Shown piece by piece: positions 49,983-62,257 of a stretch of 64,000 nucleotides of DNA. The DNA is from Ziziphus jujuba (Eukaryota; Streptophyta; Magnoliopsida; Rosales; Rhamnaceae). The translations under genes and the position numbers were made by a program. The notes beneath the pieces were generated by a model that saw only the letters and a program-made list of their open reading frames with translations, was not told where the DNA came from and searched no databases. The DNA lies in assembly GCF_031755915.1 (NCBI RefSeq), contig NC_083379.1:43656001-43720000 (forward strand), in the 5' to 3' direction. Position 1 is the first letter of the stretch, and every line of letters starts with the position of its first letter.

Positions 49983-52900
49983 CTATCTTGCTAAGGGATT
50001 GATCAGTTCAGCAGAAGATGCTATATAAGACATTTCACTGCATTCAGCTGCCGAATGGGTCAGAGGTTTGTAGTTCTTCCGAGCTAACTCCATTGCTAGA
50101 CAATCTTTTAGTTCAATCACCACTTGGTTCATATTTGGCCTTTGAGAGGATGTTGGAGATACACAAGCCATTGCTATTTCAACAGCTTTCCACACTGAAT
50201 TAACTTCGAAATCTCCCTGTAAGTTTGGCTCCACCACACTTCTAATATCCCCATTGACAACCATATTACCAACCCATTGGCTTATGTGAGTCCTCTCCTC
50301 CCTTTTACTTATGGCAGGTTGGCTTGTGATTATTTGTAGGAGAACTACTCCAAAACTGTAAACATCGCTTTTCTCATTCAACCTATTTGTTTTGTAGTAC
50401 CTGCAACAGAATGATTAAATGTTTACAAAATTCTTTTTCAATTAATTAACTGGATTCCCTTGAATATTTTGTATGTTTTTCCTTGAAAACCATGTTTTTC
50501 TTTTGTTTATTTATTTATTTTGTCATCGAGGATGTTTAGATTGATAAATTAAAAATTCCATATTGTTGTCAATAAATGTTCTATATTTTTTTTTTATTTT
50601 TTGAAGGGCATCAACAAACGATCAGATAACAAATTAACTTACTCCGGGTCAAGGTAACCGGGGGTGCCGGCAATAGCGGTAGACACATGAGTGCCACTAT
50701 CTGTTGGGAAAGTTTTGGATAGCCCAAAATCAGCTAGTTTGGCTTGAAAATTCCGAGCTAATAATATATTTGAGGTCTTCACATCTCTATGAACTATAGG
50801 TGGCTTACAACCACTGTGCAGATAGTCCAATCCTGCGCATCAAAACCCACATCTTGCTTATGAATCTTTAAAATATTATATACTATATATTGAAGTTACA
50901 ATTGATAAAGAATAATAATTAAAAAAAAAAATGGTAAATTTATTGTACACCTTGTGCGGCGTCCAAGGCTACATGAAGTCTTCCTTGCCAACTTAAAACA
51001 TTTTCGCTTCCATCTTGTACACAAATTGATCAATAAATATACCATTTTGATATGCTTTTTTTTTTTTTTTTTTTTTTTTTTTGGAAAGAGGAAATATAGA
51101 AACTTAATCATATCATATGAAAAGAAAAGTAGCTTTATGTCAAAGAAAAAGCAAACCTGCATAAAGATAAGACTCAAGATTTCCATTGGCCATGTACTCA
51201 TAAATAAGAGCCATGTTGGTTCCTTCATTGCAGTACCCGACAAGGCTTGTCAAGTTTCCATGATGAACTCTCATGAGAAGCTTAACCTGTTTTATTGATT
51301 AGAAATAAACTCTTACTAATTAATATGTACATGCTATGAATAAACTATTTAAAAAAAATAAAAAAAATAAAAAATAAAAAAAGTCCCCATGCGTGATGGA
51401 AGACGTGCCTCTGTTTGAAATTGTTGATACCCCTGAACCGATGTAGAAGAAAGCATCTTCACAGCTACTTCAGTGCCCTCTATTAGGCCATGGAAAACTG
51501 TTCCAAATCCACCTTTACCAAGAGTTCTTTCGAAGTTATTTGTTATTTTTAAGAGCTCAGAATATGTAAATTGACGTTTATTAGGCTCCAATGACTTCTT
51601 TTGGACAGTCAATCTTGCACCTAGTGTGACATCAGTTAATAGCACCATAAGTCTCGACTGTTTCATAATCATATTATTATGATTAAAAAAATTAAAACGA
51701 AACTCTGTTCATTCCAAGGTCAAATTAGTGTGAAAAATATTACCTTGTTGTTTTTGTCGTTTTAGGACCACAAAGATAGCTGCTGCATTCAACAGGATGA
51801 CCAGTGCGCCAATTGATGATACCAATGGAATAAGAACATTATTATTCTTCTTCGTTTTGCATGGAACGGATGCACAAAGATGTTTATTCTCTCCAACGCT
51901 AGCACATTAACAAAGTTGAAATAATTCTTTATCAAGGTTTTTGTGCTTTGAAGGTGCTATATATGTCTGTAGTTTGTTTTTATAGATCCTCACGTATTTT
52001 CACGAAACATTAAACTTTCAAGTAACATGTATTCTGTTTACAATTTTCTTCCCACCAAATAATAATAATTTAAATAAATACTCTGCATTCTTTCCCCCTT
52101 TTATTTAGTAAATTTAGAATCTAAGCGTAGTTGAAAAAAAAGGTATTGGTGACAAACATGTGTCCGTGGCTTTTCATAAGATACATACCTTAATGAGAGA
52201 AAACCGTTGTTTGACTTTCGAATGAGTTCAACTGGAACTGAACCGGTGAGCATATTTCCTTTTAAATTCCTGTCAACAAATTAAATAAACTTATTTAATT
52301 CCCTGCATCTCTAAACTCTCTCATAATAAAAGTTAGCACTACCAAATTCTTAGTCAAAACAACTTACAAGACACCCAAGTTTGGCAAGTGAGATAAAGAA
52401 TCAGGAATAGATCCAGTTAAGCTATTGTTTGATAAATCCCTGAGACGAGCAATTAATTTACATGAACTTCAATTGTTATGATTATGATCAGATATAAGTA
52501 ACCGAAACTAGACACGCAATATTACTTAGTTTTACTACTTACAATGATTCTAACATCGTGAGACTGGATATATACGAAGTTATCTCGCCAGTCAACCCAC
52601 TTGATGACAAATTCCTGATTCCCATTTCAAAATAATTACATTAATATATATACATAAGAAGGGAAATATGTATTACCTTTTAATAGAACAGAATTTAATC
52701 TTACAAGGATATGATTCTAAGGGTATTAGAATCTTTGTAGCTGCAACTTAGACCTGACCATAAGAATGCTACAGGAGCACATGGATCTCCTTGCCAGTTT
52801 CTACGTACTTCATAAATAGACTTTATGTTGGTGATGGCATCCACTGATATATTCTCATCCAATATTAATCATATATATATATATATATGGAAATATAGAA

Positions 52901-54314
52901 ACTAAGAAACAGAGAATTAATTAATTAACATATATGTGGTAGGAAAAGCAAAAGCATATATACCATCGTCTTGGTCTGTTTCTGGTTGCAAGAACTCTAT
53001 GAGCGTATAGACCTCGAGGGCGTTAAGGATTGGTGGGAGAGTCGAGTTTTTCAACCTAACAAATGAGAAATTATAATTTGATGCTGAGGCAGCACTGCTC
53101 ATGTATACGAGGTCTGATCGTAAGTAAACGGGAGTTCTAGGTTGAAACCACAAATCCCCATTGAGATAGATATCGAATGCTCTGGACTGGTTTGATTGGA
53201 GCAGTTGGAGTTCAGCATAGTGCATGTATGTATAATACTTGGTAGTTTCATCTCGGGGCACCCAATAGAATTCCAATGGAGCACTTGAGTTTAATGGCGT
53301 GGCAGAGGTGTTCATCACAACAGAGGGCGGCTGGAAGTCATTGCTATCTACAGCATGATTTATTGTAAACGAGGTTGTTACTGTGGTCCACTCTTTCTGT
53401 GTATAGGGCGTCCACAGGCGATCATATATGTCGTACGGATACCTAAAATAAATAAATAATTTATATATTAATTAGAATTCATTTGTAATTTAAAAATTAC
53501 AAGTTGAATTGAACGCTGAAATAATTATAAGTAAAATGATTTTGTAGTGAGTACTGACCTGTATGATTGATTGGAGATTGAACCAAAGTCCAAGCGACGG
53601 TCGAGTGCTAATGAGCCAGTTGAAGTAACATAAGTTGTATTTTTAAGAGGTCTCAGTTCTAATGCTGAAATAAAAGGTGTCCCAGAGTCTGTGTTTATAA
53701 GACAGATTTGTAGATGGTTTTGCGAGTTAAAATGTATAAGCTCCTTCATGATGCTTAAACTTACTGAGCTGAAATTCACTGTAACCCAGTAGCTAGTTCC
53801 CAAGTGGAGATCAAACTTGGGCAGCTTATTTTGGCCGTCATAGTTTCCATACAGAAAAGTAGTTCTGATCAAATACTTTGTAGCTTTTGTAACGTTTAGT
53901 TTGTAACAGTTGCGGGTTCCTTGAGGGAAGCTTCTTACCACTGCTACTTGTTGTTGGTTGGTAGCTTTATATTCTGCCAATATGCTCTTAGTTACGCCAC
54001 TGCTAATAAAAGGTGCGTCTGAAATATAATCTATTTTTGTTGTTGGCTCTGTATATCGGAAGTGTTTTGGAAGCCCACAATCTAAGCTAATGAAACCTGA
54101 GACCACACCAACAGAGGAAGAAACACTTTAGCTATATTATTATGTATCCCGTATGGTTATATTTTAATGAACAATAATAAGAAATTGACACCACTAACAT
54201 ATTTATATATGGATGGGTTTAGATAATCATACCGGTTTGGCTCTGTGAGTGAACGAGATGTAGAAGGAGAACAAGAAGAGGCAAAGCATACACAAGGTGT
54301 CTGAAAATCTCCAT
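49983..54314 (-). CDS. Malectin-like/LRR receptor Ser/Thr kinase, gene D (intact, 876 aa)
   Basis: Thirteen exons: 54233-54314, 53559-54096, 52964-53442, 52705-52843, 52543-52614, 52368-52439, 52189-52269, 51744-51898, 51409-51620, 51157-51286, 50951-51013, 50643-50832, 49983-50400; total 2631 bp in frame. Signal peptide [15 protein letters not shown]; malectin-like ectodomain from [22 protein letters not shown]; three LRRs (last [12 protein letters not shown]); membrane exon 6 bp longer than in B and C (NNN before VLIP); RD kinase with [26 protein letters not shown] and [11 protein letters not shown] donor at 51407-51408. The exon 50951-51013 acceptor uses AAG 3 nt downstream, as in C. Same predicted role as B and C. 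No disabling change seen. Gene D has the longest preserved homology to E in its flanks. Confidence 0.93.
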
Positions 54315-54351
54315 GACCTTTCCCACCTTCTAAACAATTAGCTAGATGCAT

Positions 54352-54364
54352 GCACTTATAAGCT
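54352..54364 (-). promoter_or_regulatory. TATA-like box upstream of gene D
   Basis: The minus strand reads CAGCTTATAAGTG followed by CATGCATC, about 40-45 bases before the ATG at 54314, aligned with the boxes of A and B. Confidence 0.55.
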
Positions 54365-54365
54365 G

Positions 54366-56768
54366 TACACCTTTTCTCTAGAAATGGAATATTTCATTCA
54401 CTACCCTTTGGAATATTGCCTAACAATTCTTTTTCCCCAAGCATTTTATTTTTTGATATTTTAATAATGAATTATGATCCCCTACTTTTTGTTTTTTTTT
54501 GTTTTTTCATACTTGTTTATGATTAGCTTTAAATGTCAAACATTCATTGTGAAGCCAACGGATAAATCAAACCATTTTATTAAATTAAATAAATAAATAA
54601 AATAAAAAGATTAATAAATTCAATATAAACATGTATTCAAATATATTTAAAGTGTTAAAAAAAAAATTCAGATTCAAAATAGAATTTTAGTTATTCAAGG
54701 CAAGTGGAATTTTCAATTATTGGTCTTCCAAATCCAATGGATATGACCAAATTTTCCTTTGTCAAGACTCTCTCTAATGCAATTATTATTATTATTATTG
54801 TTATTATTGTTATTGTCATTGTTATCATTTTCACTTACGTTAATTTCCTCTTTTATGATATATTGAATCCATAATGTTTCTTTCAATTATATATAGTAAT
54901 TTTTGCATTCAAAAAATAAACCATCTAACCAATTAATTAATGGTCTTTCAAAGTGGTATGTATTGGGCCAAACTTTTCCTATTTCTTTTTTCTTTTTTTT
55001 TTTCTTTTTTTATTAAATTTTCCTTAGTCAATACTTTCACCAAATACGCGGTTACTGAAACTTTGAAAAATAAACTTTGATAGAAGAAGAGGAATGGCGT
55101 GAAAAGTAGGGGGCAGATATTTCCATTACATTTAATACGTACGGCAGACAAGGTCATCATGTGCTCCTGTTACATAGCAAATAGCACCAACTACACGGCT
55201 AATGAAACTTTGAAAAGTAAACCTTAATAGGAGAAGTAATGGTGTGAGAAGTGGGGTAAATATTTCCATTACATTATTTAATAGAAAGATAAGGTCATCA
55301 AGTGCTCCTGTCACATAGCAAATAGCACCAACTACCCGGTTTAGTGAAACTTTGAAAAATAAACTTTGATAGAAGAAGTAATGACGTGGAAAATGGGGGG
55401 CAAATATTTCCATTATATTTAATACGTAAATAAAACAAGGTCATCAAGTGCTTCTGTTATATAGCAAATAGCTAGCACGAACTACATGATATTTATCAAG
55501 GATGAAAGGGTGAAGGTTAATGTCTGGCAGCCTAAAGTCAAGCGTCTGATTGGGGCACATTATACGTCCAAGTCAAGCGCTGAAAAAAATAGTAAAATGT
55601 GACTTCTGTCGGCTTATGACACACTGACACGAACTGCAAGCCACCCGTTGACCATTTGACTTTTGTCCACAACGTTTTTGAGTGGTTCTAATTAGTTGAA
55701 TTCGTACCACGTCTAAATCTTGTTCGAGTTTATCAAACAGCAATAATAATCTTTTTCAATAATATGATTATTTATTATCGTGAAAAAGCTACAGACCCCA
55801 GCCTATACATTATCATACGTACCCATAAAAGTTACAATATTTTTATTAACTTGTATTGGATTTCATTCATCCAATTTTATTCTATATTATTTTTTTAACC
55901 ATTAATATATCAACATATCATTTACTATACCAATTGGTAATTAACATTCATCCATGTAGCATTGCTCTAAAAACTTATGTTTATAGTTTTTAAATTTTAA
56001 AAAAATTACAAAATAAACCAAATTCAGAAGCCCAATCAAACCGTCTAAAATCTCAACAAGAACAAAAACAGGCGAAAGCCCATTTTCTGTGAAGGCGTTA
56101 GTCGATACATCAATGAACCTGCTAATAAAAATGAATCCCTAAACTACTTAAAATACTCAAAAAAGGTCAAAAGTTAGAACCATTGTTAATAAAATAAAAT
56201 AGTCAACTTACCCATATGAGAATTAAATAAATAAATATTACTTAAATTTTCAGTTGTAACAACTACAATATTTAAACCATCACTTGATGTTTGAAATTTA
56301 ATTTAAATAGATTGTTTAACTAATTAAAATTTAACATGAAAAATAGGACAATTCATAATGATACGGATTGATGGAGTCCACAATATTGAATTTGCATCGT
56401 ATATATGGGCTTGGTATGCTTGGTTCGCAGCCCAGCCACCATGCCAATTAAATTATTAATTATTTTTTATAAGTACAAAATAACTACTACCACGTGCCAA
56501 AGTAAACCAGAACAAAGTAATTTGGCACTTATATTGTTGAAGCTTGAGACACCACTCTGGAAAAGTACCTAATATCATCTCTCTATATCTGCAGATACAA
56601 AAGATGTTGCTATATAAACATGGTGAATTATTTCACATGAACACAAATTGTCACAACATTTTCTATCTTCATCAAACTAGCCACTAGAGAATTCAAGCCA
56701 TAGAAAAAAAGACAATTAGCAAAACCAAAAAGAAGCTCAATTGCAAATTTGATGTTCGGGACGAACTG
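54366..56768. other. Spacer between genes D and E
   Basis: No credible gene. Paralogous to the B upstream spacer (see 28215-32253). Contains (ATT)n-type repeats near 54784-54830, the three-unit repeat 55045-55475, and at 56350-56560 the conserved downstream flank of E, also found downstream of C and of the 32254 relic. Confidence 0.6.
55045..55475. repeat. Three tandem units of ~145 bp
   Basis: GAAACTTTGAAAA starts units near 55057, 55204 and 55346. Each continues with TAAACTTTGATAGAAGAAG-like text, a TATTTCCATTA block and AAGGTCATCA-GTGCT-CTGT. The paralogous B spacer has a single unit (about 29175-29290). Confidence 0.85.
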
Positions 56769-58608
56769 CTATCTTGCTAAGGGTTTGATCAGTTCGGTAG
56801 ACGATTGTATAGCGAACCTTTCACTCGAATTAGCTGCCGAATCAGTCAAAGGGATGTAGTTCTTTTGAATTCGAGCCAACTCTATAGCTAAACAATCATT
56901 GAGTTCAATCACCACCATATTCATGTTTGGTCTTTCGTGGACGTGGAAGATAAGCAAGCCATTGCTAATTCAACAGCTTTCCAAACAAAATTAACTTCGA
57001 AATCTTCCTCTAACCTTGGCTCAACGACACTTCTAATATCCCCATCGGCAAGCACATTACTAACCCATTGGCTTATGTGAGTCCTCTCCTCGCTTCTACT
57101 TATGGCAGGTCAGCTTGTGATTATCTCTAACAAAACTAATCCAAAACTGTAAACGTCACTTTTCTCATTTAGCCTGTTTGTTGTGGAGTATCTGCAATTC
57201 AAACCATGATGATTTTGAACGTGTATTTATTTGAGAAGCAGTCTTTTTTTTTTCTTTTTTTTTTTTGAAACTTAATTTGTTGATTAGACTGGAATTCACT
57301 TAAATCTATTTCTTCTTCCTTAATTATTCCTAGTTTTTATTTTTCATTTTTTGTCATCAAAGTTTGTATTGATTGGTTCCATAATATAGTCATTAATAAA
57401 TGTTATATAAACTTTATTTTGAAGGGCACGGAAAAGTTATCAAATAAGACACATACTCTGGTTCAACGTAACCAGGGGTGCCAACAATATGGGTATACAC
57501 ATGAGTGCCACCATCAGCTGGGAAAATTCTCAGCTAATAGTATATTAGCGGTCTTCACGTCCCTGTGGACTATAGGTGGCTTACAACCATTGTGCAGATA
57601 CTCCTATCCTGCGTTCCACAACCCACATATGACTTATTACACAGAGGAAAAACAAATTAAATTGCAACTCACAAAAACAAAAAGAACAAAAAACCAAAAA
57701 CAAAATCAACTAAATTTATTGTAAACCTTGTTCTGCATCCAACCCTACTTGAAGTCTTCCTTGCCACCTTAACACGTTTTCCCTTCCGTCTTCTATACAA
57801 ATTGATCCATAAATATTACATATTTAATATGCTCTGTTTTAGTATTCCATAAATTCAATGGAACTTTAGAAACTTTAATCGTTTTTTAAGAAAAGTAGCT
57901 TTAGAAACCCGCAGAAAGAAGTGACTCAAGATTTCCATTGGCCATGTACTCATAAGTGCCATGTTGGTTCCTTCATTGCAGTAGCCAACAAGGCATGTCA
58001 AGTTTCCAAGATAAACTCTCATTAGAAGCTTAACCTGCTTTATTAGACATATATAAACTCTTACTAATTAATGTGTACATGCCATGAATAAACTATAAAA
58101 AAGTTTTAAGTCCATATATTATGCATGACAGAAGACATGCCGCTGCTTGAAATTGATGATACCCCTGAACTGATGAAGAGGAAGGCATCTTCACAGCTAC
58201 TTCAGTGCCCTCTATGAGGCCATGGTAAAATGTTCCAAATTCACATTTATCAAGAGTTCTCTCAAAGTTGTTTGTAACTCTTAAGTACGTATATTGACGT
58301 CTTTTAGGCTCCAACGAAGTATTTTGGATTTGGATAATCGATGGCACACCTAGTGCTTCGTCTGCCAATAGCACCACGGGTTTCACAATTATATTATGAG
58401 AAAATTTGTTCTGTCCATTTCAAGGCATAAATGAGAAAAAAAGGTTACCATGTTGCTTTTTTCGTTTTAGGACAACCAAGATAGCTGCAGCATTTAACAG
58501 GATCACTAGAGCTTCAACTGATAATATTATTGGAATGAGAATATTCTTCTTCTTTTTTTTTTTTTTTCCATGAAAGAGATGCGTAAAGATCTTGATTTTC
58601 TCCAACAG
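56769..58608 (-). pseudogene. Receptor kinase pseudogene E, kinase half, cut off by a CACTA element
   Basis: Exons by homology: 58449-58608 (membrane span NILIPIILSVEALVILL), 58141-58349, 57909-58034, 57727-57792, 57457-57608, 56769-57191. Damage: P-loop GKGGFG replaced by DKCEFG; a 4-bp shortfall in exon 57909-58034; TAG at the Leu of GLEYLHNG; a 38-bp deletion in exon 57457-57608 that removes the DFG segment and shifts the frame; TGA for Gln in TSQPAIS; one A lost in STSTKRPN. The ectodomain exons are not present before 58772, where the CACTA element begins inside the intron upstream of the membrane exon; they may continue beyond the window. Not a functional kinase. Confidence 0.92.
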
Positions 58609-58771
58609 CTTGAATATTAACAAAAGATCGAAATCACTTTTAGTAAGGTTATATTTTTCCTTGAAGTGCTGGATTTTTAGTTTGTTATAATATATAATCA
58701 AAGTAAAATGGATGATCCTCATATATTAATGAAATACTAAATTTTCAAGTAACATGTATTTGTTCGTAATT

Positions 58772-58790
58772 CACTACTAGAATCGCGCTG
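58772..58790 (+). repeat. CACTA terminal inverted repeat (one copy)
   Basis: CACTACTAGAATCGCGC; the consensus of plant members is CACTACAAGAAA-like. The partner is not in the window. Confidence 0.8.
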
Positions 58791-59520
58791 ATAAACGACG
58801 CAACTATTGCATCGCACAAAATAAATAGCGATGCATTCGACAGAGTCGCCAAATATCCTGTCGCTAAATACGTAACACAATGGTGACGCATCATAACAGT
58901 CGCCTATTCATAATTTTTAGCGATGCAAAGTGAATGTTTGGCGACGCATATAATAATCAACTTCTAGCGACGCATACAATAGCGGCGCTTTAATAAACTG
59001 TCGCTAAAAATATTTTAGCAACTTGTTCATAAAGCGTCGCTAAATATTTAAGTCGCTAAACATTGATGTAGAATAGCGACTCATGTATGTTTTAGCGATA
59101 TATTTTTTGTCGCCTATTTAGCGACGCGGCATATTTTAGCGACGAATTATGTGAGTCTCCTTATTAGCAACCCATATTTTTAGCGACTCTTTTTTAGTGT
59201 CTCCCATTTAGCGACACATATATGGTTTAGCAACAAATTATCAGAGTCACATATTTATATGTTTTTAGTGATGCAATTTCTCATTTAGCAACACATTCAA
59301 CAATTAATTAAAGCAACTCATACATTTAGCGACTCTTTACGAAAAAGTCGTTAAAATTTTATTAGCAACGTATTCGTTAATTGTCGCTAGATATTTATGC
59401 CACTAAAATGGGGAAAAAATTCTTTTAGCGACATTTTGTAAAGAGTTGCGAAATTTATGAGTCGCTAAAATTTTCTAATTATATATCGCTATATATTTTA
59501 GGCGACTTTTTAATATTTTA
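58785..59520. repeat. CACTA subterminal repeat array
   Basis: More than twenty copies, in both orientations, of a ~10-bp motif TTTAGCGACGC and its variants (TAGCGACGCAT, AGTCGCTAAA, TGTCGCTAAA), irregularly spaced. In En/Spm such arrays are binding sites for the element's DNA-binding protein (TNPA); here that role is inferred. Confidence 0.82.
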
Positions 59521-60199
59521 ATACATCACCATTTTTTTTTTAAATTTTGTTTTTTTTAAATTTTTAAAAATTTATTAAAATAGTTCAAATATAAAAATAA
59601 TTAAAATACAAAAAAATCCCAACTAGCTTCGTCTAAAATAATTAGAATACAAAAATTTAAAATAAATACTTATTCATAACAAAACAATTATCAATATAAT
59701 TAAATATCATCTCATTGACATATTTTTGCATATGCATACTCATTGAGATGGAAGTTGCGTCCTCGTGTTGACGATATTACACCCTCATATTGCATATGGA
59801 AAAATTTAAAAATTTATTAACACTTATGCAAAATAAATTAATAAAAATTTAATCATTATTAAATTTGTAATTTGGTAAATGAAAATTTAATGAATATTAC
59901 CTTCTTAAAATTTGGCATAGCACGTTTCTCCTAATTAAAAGTGGAAAACACATAAGAAAATAATAATTAATGAATAAATAAATATTACTTCAAACATAAG
60001 TTAATAAATATACGTACCAATTTATTTAGAAGATATTGTTTATCCATATCCCCTCACAGTCATTACGAACATAGCCACTCTCACATTCATCCTCATGATC
60101 ATTTTCATCAACACTTGGCAATTCCATTGGATTATGAGCCATCGTAGTATCGCCAAGAACATCTTCTTCAACCAATTCTTCTTCAACAAAAGTATAATG

Positions 60200-61768
60200 T
60201 CATGGTGGAGTTAAAACAACAGACAATCTCGAATCAAGTTGATCTTTAACATAAAATATTTGTTGAACTTGTGAAGCCATGAGGAATGGATCAGATTTAT
60301 ATCCAATTTTATTGAAGTTAACACATGTAAACCCCATCTCATCAACTTTCACACCACTGCTATCAACCCAATCACACTTGAACATTGGAATTCGAAACAT
60401 AGTGTAATCAACGTCCCAAATCTCTCTTATGATCCCATAGTATGCCATCAGCTAAAATTGGGTTATTATCCTTTGTACTAGCAAAATGCTCACTTTTGGC
60501 AATAATTTTGACACCACTATTCTGGGTGACCCTTTTATAATCCATATTTAAAGTGTTGAATCTAACCCCTCTAATGATATATCCTTCATGTTTTGTTACG
60601 ATCCATTGCGGACCATGGGCTAACCATCTTAATGTTTCAGAAACTGTGTGATTAGGTTGACTTCGCTCCTATGCAATCTAGTCAATTGAAAAAAATATGA
60701 AAAATTAAAGCTAAAACAATGATATTATATATTGAATATTTGACTTTCCCATACCTTATCACGTAACCAGTACATAAATGTACGTTTGTGTTCGTCTTGA
60801 AACCATTTTGCTTTTTTTCCTCAATTTTTTTTGCTTGACTTCAAGACAAAAAATGAATACTAAAACAAATAAAAGTTGTTGTAATTAATAAAAATATCCA
60901 ACATATCAACTTATTGATGCATATTAATATATTCAAAATATCAACTAAATTATATATATATATATATATATTAAAACTATCAAATAATTTATACATTAAC
61001 ATGTATATACGCACCTAACATGTGGTTTCACTTCTGGTGTGTTTGAAAATACGCATCTATGGATTTGCTCCCAAAGTTGTTGATCAATTGATTGATTTTT
61101 TCCACCTTTAATAGGGGCACCAACATCATCTTTATCATTTAACTTTTGATATCTACCAATTGGGTTTCCAACTGCATCTAACCCTCTCTGAAATTCACTA
61201 CAAAACTCAATCACTTTTTCATATATGTAACCCTCGGCAACACAACCTTCTGGCCAATTTTTATTTCAAACATAACTTTTCAATACTTTCATATACCTCT
61301 CAAACGGGTCCATCCACCTGAAATGCATTGCTCCACACAATCTTACCTCTCGAACCAAATATACAGTTAGATGAACCATTACATCAAAAAACGATGGTGG
61401 AAAGAAGTTTTCTAGAAGGCACAAAGTTGTAACAAGATCATTTTGAATTTTGTCCAATTCAGCAACAATGATAGACTTCTTGCAAATTGCATTGAAGAAA
61501 AAAAAAAGTCTTGCAATTGCATGTCTCACACGTTTAGAAAGGATTGCACAAATTGCAAAAGGCAAGAGTTGTTGCATCAATGTATGACAATCATGAGATT
61601 TCAATCCTACCATCTTTAAGTCCTCCCTTGAAACAAGATTCTAAAGTTTCAAGAATAACCATCTGGAACTTTTAAGTCTGCTAAACATTTACAAAACAAT
61701 TTCTTCTTATGCTTTGATAATGTATAGTAGGCCGGTGTAAGGAAAGTTTGATTTTCTTGCGGCTTAGG
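60200..61768 (-). pseudogene. CACTA transposase (TNPD-like) C-terminal region, DUF4218 and DUF4216
   Basis: Reading down from 61768: KPQENQTFLTPAYYTLSKHK then CKCLADLKVPDGYS, a stop, MVGLKSHDCHTLMQQLLPF, LARLFFFFNAIC-like text, FFPPSFFDVMVHLTVYLVRE and WMDPFERYMKVLKSYV (DUF4218, to 61266). TGA follows, then NWPEGCVAEGYIYEKVIEFC (61250-61190). After about 330 bp of intron-like DNA, ETLRWLAHGPQWIVTKHEGY, IIRGVRFNTL and MFKCDWVDSSGVKVDE form DUF4216 (60665-60200), ending VVLTPP. The N-terminal transposase core lies beyond the LTR insertion, outside the window. Stops show it is inactive. Confidence 0.85.
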
Positions 61769-62257
61769 TGTACCACCCCATCCCAAAGTACAACGGAAAT
61801 TTTCCAACTTTGACCGAGGTTGACTGTGGACTTTGACCGACCGTTGACCGAAGGGGTCAAAAGTTGACTTTTTGACTCGGATAGAATTGTAGGTTGACTG
61901 AGGTACCATTATGAAGTACACGTTGGCATGATTTCGTAGACTAGTAGCACGTTGAAAACGGAGCTACGGTGTGAAAGATATGAGCAAAACAAGATTGGGG
62001 GCCAAACTGTCCAAGGGTGCCGAGTTGACTTTTTATTTATGGGGAAATGAACTTTAACTCATGTATGGTTGTGAAGTGCTCATTGATACGAGTCCATAGA
62101 TTAGCGGCACGCCTGATTTGGACATCCCGTTAAAAAGTTATGGACCTGCAAAGTTTTAAAATACCATATTATTTTAATATTATTTTTTAAACGTGTAACA
62201 ATGTGCCACGTGTGACTTAATAAATGTGACCATGTGTCACCATGATGAGATGCCACA
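61769..62257 (+). mobile_element. Start of a large LTR inserted in the CACTA transposase
   Basis: TGTACCACCCCATCCCAAAG begins a sequence matching the reverse complement of 9775 downwards (AACGGAAATTTTCCAACTTTG, GTCAAAAGTTGACTTTTTGAC). It runs 489 bp to GATGCCACA, where a second copy of the same family starts at 62258. The 5' flank TTAGG (61764-61768) would be half of the target duplication; the other end is outside the window. Confidence 0.8.

Larger units (their letters stand above)
58772..61768 (-). mobile_element. CACTA (En/Spm) DNA transposon, one end visible
   Basis: Starts with CACTACTAGAATCGCG at 58772, the terminal motif of this superfamily. It is followed by about 700 bp of short subterminal repeats, about 650 bp of AT-rich DNA, then transposase (TNPD-type) remnants with DUF4216 and DUF4218 regions on the minus strand. 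The coding part is interrupted at 61768/61769 by an LTR; the other end lies outside the window. ATT at 58769-58771 would be one half of the usual 3-bp target duplication. It is inserted in an intron of pseudogene E. Confidence 0.88.

Noticed and set aside
58785..59520. Regular short repeats resembling a CRISPR or operator array
   Set aside because: Spacing is irregular, orientation mixed, and the block abuts a CACTA terminus, so it is the subterminal region of a transposon.
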